Source: Cylicocyclus nassatus (lineage: Eukaryota > Nematoda > Chromadorea > Rhabditida > Strongylidae). From it: a stretch of 64,000 nt of DNA. The notes beneath the pieces are model-generated. The model did no database searches. It had not been told where the DNA came from and saw only the letters and a program-made list of their open reading frames with translations. The first letter of the stretch is position 1; every line of letters starts with the position of its first letter. The stretch lies in contig CATQJL010000316.1 of assembly GCA_958299035.1 (NCBI GenBank), positions 40,164,025 through 40,228,024 of the forward strand, in the 5' to 3' direction. Positions 21,584-33,639 of this stretch are shown piece by piece. A program made the position numbers and the translations under genes.

Positions 21584-24500
21584 CTCAAAAGTAACATTTT
21601 CGGAGATATTTTCAATGGCAAGGAAAGTGGATCATATCGTTCTAAAATTTTGTCTTGCCCCAGTCATCGCTGTACAAGCTTCCTTTCGCAATGTCACTCT
21701 CGCACTCACGCTTACAATCTGGAGAGAAGAATCGGATTCACCCAGAGCAAAAGCTCCCAAAAGCGAGATTTTCGAAGATTTTCTCAAAATTTGGCGGAAA
21801 AGTGGATCATATCGTGCTAAAATTTTGCTTTGCCCCAGTCATCGCTGTACAGCTTCCTTTCGCAACGTCACTCTCGCACTCACGCTTACAATCTGGAGAG
21901 AAAAATCGGATTCACCCAGAGCAAAAGCTCCCAAAAGCGAGATTTTCGAAGATTTTCTCAAAATTTGGCGGAAAAGTGGATCATATCGTGCTAAAATTTT
22001 GCTTTGCCCCAGTCATCGCTGTACAGCTTCCTTTCGCAACGTCACTCTCGCACTCACGCTTACAATCTGGAGAGAAGAATCGGATTCACCCAGAGCAAAA
22101 GCTCCCAAAAGCGAGATTTTCGAAGATTTTCTCAAAATTTGGCGGAAAAGTGGATCATATCGTGCTAAAATTTTGCTTTGCCCCAGTCATCGCTGTACAG
22201 CTTCCTTTCGCAATGTCACTCTCGCACTCACGCTTACAATCTGGAGAGGAAAATCGAATTCACCCAGAGCAAAAGCTCCCAAAAGCGAGATTTTCGAAGA
22301 TTTTCTTGGAATTTGGCGGAAAAGTGGATCATATCGTGCTAAAATTTTGCTTTGCCCCAGTCATCGCTGTACAGCTTCCTTTCGCAATGTCACTCTCGCA
22401 CTCACGCATACAATCTGGAGAGAAAAATCGGATTCACCCAGAGCAAAAGCTCCCAAAAGCGAGATTTTCGAAGATTTTCTCAAAATTTGGCGGAAAAGTG
22501 GATCATATCGTGCTAAAATTTTGCTTTGCCCCAGTCATCGCTGTACAGCTTCCTTTCGCAATGTCACTCTCGCACTCACGCTTACAAGCTGGAGAGAAAA
22601 ATCGGATTCACCCAGAGCAAAAGCTCCCAAAAGCGAGATTTTCGAAGATTTTCTCAAAATTTGGCGGAAAAGTGGATCATATCGTGCTAAAATTTTGCTT
22701 TGCCCCAGTCATCGCTGTACAGCTTCCTTTCGCAATGTCACTCTCGCACTCACGCATACAATCTGGAGAGAAAAATCGGATTCACCCAGAGCAAAAGCTC
22801 CCAAAAGCGAGATTTTCGAAGATTTTCTCAAAATTTGGCGGAAAAGTGGATCATATCGTGCTAAAATTTTGCTTTGCCCCAGTCATCGCTGTACAGCCTC
22901 CTTTCGCAATGTCACTCTCGCACTCACGCTTACAATCTGGAGAGAAAAATCGGATTCACCCAGAGCAAAAGCTCCCAAAAGCGAGATTTTCGAAAATTTT
23001 CTCAAAATTTGGCGGAATAGTGGATCATATCGTGCTAAAATTTTGCTTTGCCCCAGTCATCGCTGTACAGCTTCCTTTCGCAATGTCACTCTCGCACTCA
23101 CGCATACAATCTGGAGAGAAAAATCGAATTCACCCAGAGCAAAAGCTCCCAAAAGCGAGATTTTCGAAGATTTTCTCAAAATTTGGCGGAATAGTGGATC
23201 ATATCGTGCTAAAATTTTGCTTTGCCCCAGTCATCGCTGTACAGCTTCCTTTCGCAATGTCACTCTCGCACTCACGCATACAATCTGGAGAGAAAAATCG
23301 AATTCACCCAGAGCAAAAGCTCCCAAAAGCGAGATTTTCGAAGATTTTCTCAAAATTTGGCGGAATAGTGGATCATATCGTGCTAAAATTTTGCTTTGCC
23401 CCAGTCATCGCCGTACAGCTTCCTTTCTCAATGTCACTCCCGCACTCACGCTTACAATCTGGAGAGAAAAATCGAATTCACCCAGAGCAAAAGCTCCCAA
23501 AAGCGAGATTTTCGAAGATTTTCTCAAAATTTGGCGGAATAGTGGATCATATCGTGCTAAAATTTTGCTTTGCCCCAGTCATCGCTGTACAGCTTCCTTT
23601 CGCAATGTCACTCTCGCACTCACGCATACAATCTGGAGAGAAAAATCGAATTCACCCAGAGCAAAAGCTCCCAAAAGCGAGATTTTCGAAGATTTTCTCA
23701 AAATTTGGCGGAATAGTGGATCATATCGTGCTAAAATTTTGCTTTGCCCCAGTCATCGCTGTACAGCTTCCTTTCGCAATGTCACTCTCGCACTCACGCA
23801 TACAATCTGGAGAGAAAAATCGAATTCACCCAGAGCAAAAGCTCCCAAAAGCGAGATTTTCGAAGATTTTCTCAAAATTTGGCGGAATAGTGGATCATAT
23901 CGTGCTAAAATTTTGCTTTGCCCCAGTCATCGCTGTACAGCTTCCTTTCGCAATGTCACTCTCGCACTCACGCATACAATCTGGAGAGAAAAATCGGATT
24001 CACCCAGAGCAAAAGCTCCCAAAAGCGAGATTTTCGAAGATTTTCTCAAAATTTGGCGGAAAAGTGGATCATATCGTGCTAAAATTTTGCTTTGCCCCAG
24101 TCATCGCTGTACAGCTTCCTTTCGCAATGTCACTCTCGCACTCACGCATACAATCTGGAGAGAAAAATCGAATTCACCCAGAGCAAAAGCTCCCAAAAGC
24201 GAGATTTTCGAAGATTTTCTCAAAATTTGGCGGAATAGTGGATCATATCGTGCTAAAATTTTGCTTTGCCCCAGTCATCGCTGTACAGCTTCCTTTCGCA
24301 ATGTCACTCTCGCACTCACGCATACAATCTGGAGAGAAAAATCGAATTCACCCAGAGCAAAAGCTCCCAAAAGCGAGATTTTCGAAGATTTTCTCAAAAT
24401 TTGGCGGAATAGTGGATCATATCGTGCTAAAATTTTGCTTTGCCCCAGTCATCGCTGTACAGCTTCCTTTCGCAATGTCACTCTCGCACTCACGCATACA

Positions 24501-27500
24501 ATCTGGAGAGAAAAATCGGATTCACCCAGAGCAAAAGCTCCCAAAAGCGAGATTTTCGAAGATTTTCTCAAAATTTGGCGGAAAAGTGGATCATATCGTG
24601 CTAAAATTTTGCTTTGCCCCAGTCATCGCTGTACAGCCTCCTTTCGCAATGTCACTCTCGCACTCACGCTTACAATCTGGAGAGAAAAATCGGATTCACC
24701 CAGAGCAAAAGCTCCCAAAAGCGAGATTTTCGAAAATTTTCTCAAAATTTGGCGGAATAGTGGATCATATCGTGCTAAAATTTTGCTTTGCCCCAGTCAT
24801 CGCTGTACAGCTTCCTTTCGCAATGTCACTCTCGCACTCACGCATACAATCTGGAGAGAAAAATCGAATTCACCCAGAGCAAAAGCTCCCAAAAGCGAGA
24901 TTTTCGAAGATTTTCTCAAAATTTGGCGGAATAGTGGATCATATCATGCTAAAATTTTGCTTTGCCCCAGTCATCGCTGTACAGCTTCCTTTCTCAATGT
25001 CACTCTCGCACTCACGCTTACAATCTGGAGAGAAAAATCGAATTCACCCAGAGCAAAAGCTCCCAAAAGCGAGATTTTCGAAGATTTTCTCAAAATTTGG
25101 CGGAATAGTGGATCATATCGTGCTAAAATTTTGCTTTGCCCCAGTCATCGCTGTACAGCTTCCTTTCGCAATGTCACTCTCGCACTCACGCATACAATCT
25201 GGAGAGAAAAATCGGATTCACCCAGAGCAAAAGCTCCCAAAAGCGAGATTTTCGAAGATTTTCTCAAAATTTGGCGGAATAGTGGATCATATCGTGCTAA
25301 AATTTTGCTTTGCCCCAGTCATCGCTGTACAGCTTCCTTTCGCAATGTCACTCTCGCACTCACGCATACAATCTGGAGAGAAAAATCGGATTCACCCAGA
25401 GCAAAAGCTCCCAAAAGCGAGATTTTCGAAGATTTTCTCAAAATTTGGCGGAAAAGTGTATCATATCGTGCTAAAATTTTGCTTTGCCCCAGTCATCGCT
25501 GTACAGCTTCCTTTCGCAATGTCACTCTCGCACTCACGCTTACAATCTGGAGAGAAAAATCGAATTCACCCAGAGCAAAAGCTCCCAAAAGCGAGATTTT
25601 CGAAGATTTTCTCAAAATTTGGCGGAAAAGTGGATCATATCGTGCTAAAATTTTGCTTTGCCCCAGTCATCGCTGTACAGCTTCCTTTCGCAATGTCACT
25701 CTCGCACTCACGCATACAATCTGGAGAGAAAAATCGGATTCACCCAGAGCAAAAGCTCCCAAAAGCGAGATTTTCGAAGATTTTCTCAAAATTTGGCGGA
25801 AAAGTGGATCATATCGTGCTAAAATTTTGCTTTGCCCCAGTCATCGCTGTACAGCTTCCTTTCGCAATGTCACTCTCGCACTCACGCTTACAATCTGGAG
25901 AGAAAAATCGGATTCACCCAGAGCAAAAGCTCCCAAAAGCGAGATTTTCGAAGATTTTCTCAAAATTTGGCGGAAAAGTGGATCATATCGTGCTAAAATT
26001 TTGCTTTGCCCCAGTCATCGCTGTACAGCTTCCTTTCGCAACGTCACTCTCGCACAGTACTCTGCGTTGATACCACTGCTTTCGGATTCACCCAGAGCAA
26101 AAGCTCCCAAAAGCGAGATTTTCGAAGATTTTCTCAAAATTTGGCGGAAAAGTGGATCATATCGTGCTAAAATTTTGCTTTGCCCCAGTCATCGCTGTAC
26201 AGCTTCCTTTCGCAATGTCACTCTCGCACTCATGCTTACAATCTGGAGAGGAAAATCGAATTCACCCAGAGCAAAAGCTCCCAAAAGCGAGATTTTCGAA
26301 GATTTTCTTGGGATTTGGCGGAAAAGTGGATCATATCGTGCTAAAATTTTGCTTTGCCCCAGTCATCGCTGTACAGCTTCCTTTCGCAATGTCACTCTCG
26401 CACTCACGCATACAATCTGGAGAGAAAAATCGGATTCACCCAGAGCAAAAGCTCCCAAAAGCGAGATTTTCGAAGATTTTCTCAAAATTTGGCGGAAAAG
26501 TGGATCATATCGTGCTAAAATTTTGCTTTGCCCCAGTCATCGCTGTACAGCTTCCTTTCGCAATGTCACTCTCGCACTCACGCTTACAAGCTGGAGAGAA
26601 AAATCGGATTCACCCAGAGCAAAAGCTCCCAAAAGCGAGATTTTCGAAGATTTTCTCAAAATTTGGCGGAAAAGTGGATCATATCGTGCTAAAATTTTGC
26701 TTTGCCCCAGTCATCGCTGTACAGCTTCCTTTCGCAATGTCACTCTCGCACTCACGCATACAATCTGGAGAGAAAAATCGGATTCACCCAGAGCAAAAGC
26801 TCCCAAAAGCGAGATTTTCGAAGATTTTCTCAAAATTTGGCGGAAAAGTGGATCATATCGTGCTAAAATTTTGCTTTGCCCCAGTCATCGCTGTACAGCC
26901 TCCTTTCGCAATGTCACTCTCGCACTCACGCTTACAATCTGGAGAGAAAAATCGAATTCACCCAGAGCAAAAGCTCCCAAAAGCGAGATTTTCGAAGATT
27001 TTCTCAAAATTTGGCGGAAAAGTGGATCATATCGTGCTAAAATTTTGCTTTGCCCCAGTCATCGCTGTACAGCTTCCTTTCGCAATGTCACTCTCGCACT
27101 CACGCTTACAATCTGGAGAGAAAAATCGGATTCACCCAGAGCAAAAGCTCCCAAAAGCGAGATTTTCGAAGATTTTCTCAAAATTTGGCGGAAAAGTGGA
27201 TCATATCGTGCTAAAATTTTGCTTTGCCCCAGTCATCGCTGTACAGCTTCCTTTCGCAACGTCACTCTCGCACTCACGCTTACAATCTGGAGAGAAGAAT
27301 CGGATTCACCCAGAGCAAAAGCTCCCAAAAGCGAGATTTTCGAAGATTTTCTCAAAATTTGGCGGAAAAGTGGATCATATCGTGCTAAAATTTTGCTTTG
27401 CCCCAGTCATCGCTGTACAGCTTCCTTTCGCAATGTCACTCTCGCACTCATGCTTACAATCTGGAGAGGAAAATCGAATTCACCCAGAGCAAAAGCTCCC

Positions 27501-30338
27501 AAAAGCGAGATTTTCGAAGATTTTCTTGGGATTTGGCGGAAAAGTGGATCATATCGTGCTAAAATTTTGCTTTGCCCCAGTCATCGCTGTACAGCTTCCT
27601 TTCGCAATGTCACTCTCGCACTCACGCATACAATCTGGAGAGAAAAATCGGATTCACCCAGAGCAAAAGCTCCCAAAAGCGAGATTTTCGAAGATTTTCT
27701 CAAAATTTGGCGGAAAAGTGGATCATATCGTGCTAAAATTTTGCTTTGCCCCAGTCATCGCTGTACAGCTTCCTTTCGCAATGTCACTCTCGCACTCACG
27801 CTTACAAGCTGGAGAGAAAAATCGGATTCACCCAGAGCAAAAGCTCCCAAAAGCGAGATTTTCGAAGATTTTCTCAAAATTTGGCGGAAAAGTGGATCAT
27901 ATCGTGCTAAAATTTTGCTTTGCCCCAGTCATCGCTGTACAGCTTCCTTTCGCAATGTCACTCTCGCACTCACGCATACAATCTGGAGAGAAAAATCGGA
28001 TTCACCCAGAGCAAAAGCTCCCAAAAGCGAGATTTTCGAAGATTTTCTCAAAATTTGGCGGAAAAGTGGATCATATCGTGCTAAAATTTTGCTTTGCCCC
28101 AGTCATCGCTGTACAGCCTCCTTTCGCAATGTCACTCTCGCACTCACGCTTACAATCTGGAGAGAAAAATCGAATTCACCCAGAGCAAAAGCTCCCAAAA
28201 GCGAGATTTTCGAAGATTTTCTCAAAATTTGGCGGAATAGTGGATCATATCGTGCTAAAATTTTGCTTTGCCCCAGTCATCGCTGTACAGCTTCCTTTCG
28301 CAATGTCACTCTCGCACTCACGCATACAATCTGGAGAGAAAAATCGGATTCACCCAGAGCAAAAGCTCCCAAAAGCGAGATTTTCGAAGATTTTCTCAAA
28401 ATTTGGCGGAATAGTGGATCATATCGTGCTAAAATTTTGCTTTGCCCCAGTCATCGCTGTACAGCTTCCTTTCGCAATGTCACTCTCGCACTCACGCATA
28501 CAATCTGGAGAGAAAAATCGGATTCACCCAGAGCAAAAGCTCCCAAAAGCGAGATTTTCGAAGATTTTCTCAAAATTTGGCGGAAAAGTGTATCATATCG
28601 TGCTAAAATTTTGCTTTGCCCCAGTCATCGCTGTACAGCTTCCTTTCGCAATGTCACTCTCGCACTCACGCTTACAATCTGGAGAGAAAAATCGAATTCA
28701 CCCAGAGCAAAAGCTCCCAAAAGCGAGATTTTCGAAGATTTTCTCACAATTTGGCGGAATAGTGGATCATATCGTGCTAAAATTTTGCTTTGCCCCAGTC
28801 ATCGCTGTACAGCTTCCTTTCTCAATGTCACTCTCGCACTCACGCTTACAATCTGGAGAGAAAAATCGAATTCACCCAGAGCAAAAGCTCCCAAAAGCGA
28901 GATTTTCGAAGATTTTCTCAAAATTTGGCGGAAAAGTGGATCATGTCGTGCTAAAATTTTGCTTTGCCCCAGTCATCGCTGTACAGCTTCCTTTCTCAAT
29001 GTCACTCTCGCACTCACGCTTACAATCTGGAGAGAAAAATCGAATTCACCCAGAGCAAAAGCTCCCAAAAGCGAGATTTTCGAAGATTTTCTTGGAATTT
29101 GGCGGAAAAGTGGATCATATCGTGCTAAAATTTTGCTTTGCCCCAGTCATCGCTGTACAGCTTCCTTTCGCAATGTCACTCTCGCACTCACGCATACAAT
29201 CTGGAGAGAAAAATCGGATTCACCCAGAGCAAAAGCTCCCAAAAGCGAGATTTTCGAAGATTTTCTCAAAATTTGGCGGAAAAGTGGATCATATCGTGCT
29301 AAAATTTTGCTTTGCCCCAGTCATCGCTGTACAGCTTCCTTTCGCAATGTCACTCTCGCACTCACGCATACAATCTGGAGAGAAAAATCGGATTCACCCA
29401 GAGCAAAAGCTCCCAAAAGCGAGATTTTCGAAGATTTTCTCAAAATTTGGCGGAAAAGTGTATCATATCGTGCTAAAATTTTGCTTTGCCCCAGTCATCG
29501 CTGTACAGCTTCCTTTCGCAATGTCACTCTCGCACTCACGCTTACAATCTGGAGAGAAAAATCGAATTCACCCAGAGCAAAAGCTCCCAAAAGCGAGATT
29601 TTCGAAGATTTTCTCACAATTTGGCGGAATAGTGGATCATATCGTGCTAAAATTTTGCTTTGCCCCAGTCATCGCTGTACAGCTTCCTTTCTCAATGTCA
29701 CTCTCGCACTCACGCTTACAATCTGGAGAGAAAAATCGAATTCACCCAGAGCAAAAGCTCCCAAAAGCGAGATTTTCGAAGATTTTCTCAAAATTTGGCG
29801 GAAAAGTGGATCATGTCGTGCTAAAATTTTGCTTTGCCCCAGTCATCGCTGTACAGCTTCCTTTCTCAATGTCACTCTCGCACTCACGCTTACAATCTGG
29901 AGAGAAAAATCGAATTCACCCAGAGCAAAAGCTCCCAAAAGCGAGATTTTCGAAGATTTTCTTGGAATTTGGCGGAAAAGTGGATCATATCGTGCTAAAA
30001 TTTTGCTTTGCCCCAGTCATCGCTGTACAGCTTCCTTTCGCAATGTCACTCTCGCACTCACGCATACAATCTGGAGAGAAAAATCGGATTCACCCAGAGC
30101 AAAAGCTCCCAAAAGCGAGATTTTCGAAGATTTTCTCAAAATTTGGCGGAAAAGTGGATCATATCGTGCTAAAATTTTGCTTTGCCCCAGTCATCGCTGT
30201 ACAGCTTCCTTTCGCAATGTCACTCTCGCACTCACGCTTACAATCTGGAGAGAAAAATCGAATTCACCCAGAGCAAAAGCTCCCAAAAGCGAGATTTTCG
30301 AAGATTTTCTCAAAATTTGGCGGAATAGTGGATCATAT
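21584..30338. repeat. 174-bp satellite, array 1 (about 50 monomers)
   Basis: Tandem monomers of 174 bp; for example ATCGCTGTACAGCTTCC recurs at 21,841 and 22,015. The first half-monomer (about 21,584-21,640) is diverged, as usual at array edges. Variant bases mark higher-order repeats: markers 1740 bp apart (22,891/24,631, 10 monomers), 1218 bp apart (26,233/27,451, 7 monomers) and 870 bp apart (28,591/29,461, 5 monomers). Two forward frames lack stops because the monomer equals 58 codons, so the long ORFs here are not evidence of a protein. The array stops mid-monomer at GGATCATA, where the 5.95-kb insertion begins. A primer sequence replaces satellite at 26,056-26,081. Confidence 0.95.
26056..26081 (-). 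other. Amplification-primer sequence embedded in satellite
   Basis: These 26 bases are the reverse complement of the SMART/IS-PCR-type primer that starts AAGCAGTGGTATCAACGCAG. They replace exactly 26 satellite bases, so the 174-bp phase is unchanged. The same primer flanks the 500-N gap at 46 kb. This is library-derived sequence, not genome. Confidence 0.95.
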
Positions 30339-31587
30339 CACTACGTATAAAAGCATGAATTCGTGCACTTTCCCTAAACGATAGCAGATGGTAGACGAGG
30401 AGAAGCCAGACGAGATGCGGACACGCCCCTTGTGTATTCAATATGAGACATGTTTTCATTTGTACCGACCGAACCGTCTCGAATTTTTTTCGCGCATAGC
30501 TGTCGCCTAAGGACAAATTCCACAGATCAGACTGTAAACATACCATCACGTGTGGCATATCAACAGTCTAAAGATGATGTTTTCCCATAAGTCACATGAT
30601 TACATATGCTATCCTTGAGCAACATCCATAAAATAACGAGGCAAATGTTCTCCTGGTCGAGGTTCAATATGCTATGTCGCCATTATCATGAAAAGTCGCC
30701 TCGTGCAAGGTTGTTGCCGCATCGTCTTACGTAGGTTTTATCTATTAAAATCTTTTGTTTGCAGGTGGTGAAGATTTTTCAACATTTCCAGTTTATGTCT
30801 CTGCCTTTGTGCGTTTACGTTTATTTATCGTTTTTTTTTGTTTCGTTCTTCTCTGCTTACACAAAAACTATATCGCACAGAGCATTTTCTTCACATCCTA
30901 TTGAAACATTCTATCTGCTGTAGTATAGATGAGAACGCTTTATAACAAAATGACCATGGTTCAAGTGAATCAGGGTTTGTAGTTTATCTGACTGCAACAT
31001 TAATAACTTTCATGTTTCGGCAAAAAGCTTGTAATCCTTTTTAAGTGAATTTCATGTGTTATAGTACGAAACAGTAGTCTGTGCTGATGTCTACAACAGT
31101 GAGATAACGTGAGCAAAGACACGGAGAAAAGTTTCGATTCTGATGTGGTTTTCTAATATATATGCACTATTTTAGATATCTCAAACTGCGTTGCAGTTAG
31201 ACCCTCCATATTTCTGAATTCGTAGTTGCTGCCGTTGCGTAGGCAGTAGCAGGTAGTAGCGCTGAACACAGCTGTGTGAATGCGTAGATCGAAGGCAGTT
31301 TGTATTTATAATTCTACCCTATTGTATTTTTGGATTTATGTGAGAGATGAACAGATTTGGGCTTCATGCAAAGCTCAGCAGTACTATTTGATGCAGCGTA
31401 CAGTGAAGTGCTTACGGAGATACGGTGTTTTTGAGAACATTTTTGAAAGAGAACAGAATTGGCTTGCGTTCAAAAAACTGAGGTTTTTTGTAAGGCGAGT
31501 GCAAGTGGCTTGGAACAAATTTCGAAAAAAGCCACGCTGTTTTGAAAATGGTTTACGTTAAAAGGCTCACCACCACGTGAATGCATA

Positions 31588-31655
31588 AGGGATCGTTCAT
31601 ACCGCGCACGAAGGCGGACGAAGCCGCACAAAGGCGGACGGTATGAACGATCCCT
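31588..31655. repeat. Short hairpin with repeated loop
   Basis: AGGGATCGTTCATACCG (31,588-31,604) is mirrored by CGGTATGAACGATCCCT (31,639-31,655). The loop contains AAGGCGGACG twice. It resembles a tiny MITE. No target duplication could be fixed. Confidence 0.6.
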
Positions 31656-31869
31656 AAGAGACTTTTGAAGTGTGGGAATATTTTGGAAAGCATACCAAGA
31701 TTTTGGAGCAAGTCAGTTGAGGAATGTGATTACAAAGTGACTTACATTGAGTAAAGCACAAAGTAACTGGCTTTTGGGAGCGAAAACGAACAGCTTGATA
31801 ACTCTATTTCTGAACAGAGATTATTCATGATAGTGAAATCGGGAGAATGTGAAAATTACAGATTTGATT

Positions 31870-32310
31870 TTGGAAAGATTGAGGAAAATCACAAAACTGG
31901 ATATTTTGTAGCAAAAAATTGCAGCTCAATTTGTATTGTAAAAGGTGAATGGTAGTGATGAGTAGATACGAAGTCGATCACTTGGGAAACAAACCCAAGG
32001 AGAGAGGCAATCTAGGGCTATATATAATAGCGAAAAGTGAAATCGCCTGAGACTGTGAAAACTACAGATTGATTTCGAAAGGTGGTGGTCGCTTGAGAAG
32101 CACTTTAGACTATAACTGCAACTTTCTGTAGAAGAATTATATGTCGATTAGGACATGTGATGTTTTCCAAATATAAAATAAATAGGGAAATTATGTAACG
32201 GTTAAGAATTCGTTTGAAAATCACAAAAGTGGAAATATTTTTTCAAAAAAAATTGCAGCTCACTATTTTGTAGTTTAGAAAATGGTAGTGATGAGCAAGG
32301 TACTAAAATT
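31870..32310. repeat. Diverged direct repeat
   Basis: A block with AATCACAAAA, a GATATTTT/AATATTTT run, AAAAATTGCAGCTCA and ATGGTAGTGATGAG occurs at about 31,880-31,970 and again at about 32,215-32,310. No coding capacity. Confidence 0.45.
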
Positions 32311-32535
32311 TAACTTTGTTATCAGATGCCCATTCTTATGGACGATTTTTCGAAATGTGTGATTCTGCTTAAAAAGCATGTTTACACAGGTTTTCGTTCA
32401 CGTGATTGAATTGTTTCTTCTTAGACAATGCTAAATGAGAAAGGATTTGATAGCTGACCTGTTCCGATGACCCGAGTAGAGGTGCTGCTGCAATGTGAAA
32501 ATAGAGACGTCGTATTGCAAAGACAGCATCAATCG

Positions 32536-32793
32536 ATGTTACCGCTTACAGCTTTTAACTTTTTTGGAGATTGCACTTTGGAGGTTAGGGTTTTCATCAA
32601 CATCATCTAGATCGGACATCACTGGCATAATGATGGGTCATCAACCCTGTACGCCTGCAGCGGCATGTTACCGCTTACAGCTTTTAACTTTTTGCAGACT
32701 GCACTTTGGAGGTTAGGTCATCAACATCGTCTAGATCAGACATCACTGGCACAGTGATGAGTCATCAACCCTGTACGCCTGCAGCGGCACGCA
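32536..32793. repeat. Tandem duplication, 129-bp unit
   Basis: ATGTTACCGCTTACAGCTTT starts at 32,536 and again at 32,665, and the copies stay alignable to CGCCTGCAGCGGCA. A diverged relative of the second half (CATCACTG...GAGTCATCA...GTACGC) lies at about 49,085-49,170, so this is part of a dispersed family. Confidence 0.7.
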
Positions 32794-33189
32794 ACGACAG
32801 ACCTGTTGACATCTCAGGAGGGGGGGGGGGAATGCTTCAGAGAGACACCGTGCGCTTTATTATAGAGACGCCGCAGAAGAAAAAACACTTAGATAACTAC
32901 GCAGAGCAGATAATGTTGGAAATTTTGATCAAAAATGTTATCTGATGGACTTGTAGAAAGATTAATTTGTGTAATTGGGTGTCGCTGGTGGGGACGAGGT
33001 TTTATCTCAGGCAATCTTGCTTTCGCTTCCAGAATTGAAACTGCTCGAGTAATTGGGTATTGCTGGTGGACACGAGTATATGTTTGTGAAACTGATCCCT
33101 GTTATATATTAGGTCATCATAAAAGTTTTTACATATCAGACTTTTCACCGGCATAAGTCTGCTCTTCTTAGACTTCTGTTGAGAAGCGG

Positions 33190-33480
33190 GGTACCATTCG
33201 AAAGAGTAAAGCAAGCCGTACAATATGGCTCTCAAAAGTTCGCACCAGGTTTGATTCGCATCGAGTTTTAAGACAAAATGGAAAAAAATCCAAAATTACG
33301 AAAAATCAAAAAAAAATCATATATTAGTTCAAAAACATTCTGCAAAGTTCCCACTTGCTCACGCATACATTTTCCCCATCATACATTTATATATACACCT
33401 ACTGCATTTTTCTGACGGCTAGAAATCGAGAAAAAAATGAAGCCCTTAATTTTTAAACTTTGCCTGTAATGAGTCTATGT
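33190..33480. mobile_element. Diverged fragment of the 7.6-kb MITE family
   Basis: CCATTCGAAAGAGTAAAGCAAGC, then TTCCCACTTGCTCACGCATA, then GCATTTTTCTGACGGCTAGA follow the same order as GTTCGATAGAGCAAAGCAAG, CTCCCACTTGCTCACATCAA and GCATTTTTTCCTTGACTAGA in the 7.6-kb element. Only one arm is present and both ends are lost. Confidence 0.5.
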
Positions 33481-33639
33481 TCCTCGCATTTGTGTCATTA
33501 TATAGCTTATTCACTCAAGAATACTCCCACAAATTTGCACCCTTCTAAATGCCTTAGTTCTAGAGAAATATCATTTTGGAGGTACGAATATATGGAAAAA
33601 CTTTTGGGATGACCTAATAGAAAGAAAGCGTAAGCCCGC

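Noticed and set aside
21567..30350. Open frame of about 2,900 codons coding a 58-residue repeat protein
   Set aside because: It is the translation of the 174-bp satellite. A second frame is equally open, there is no start context or splice signal, and indels in array 2 break it freely.
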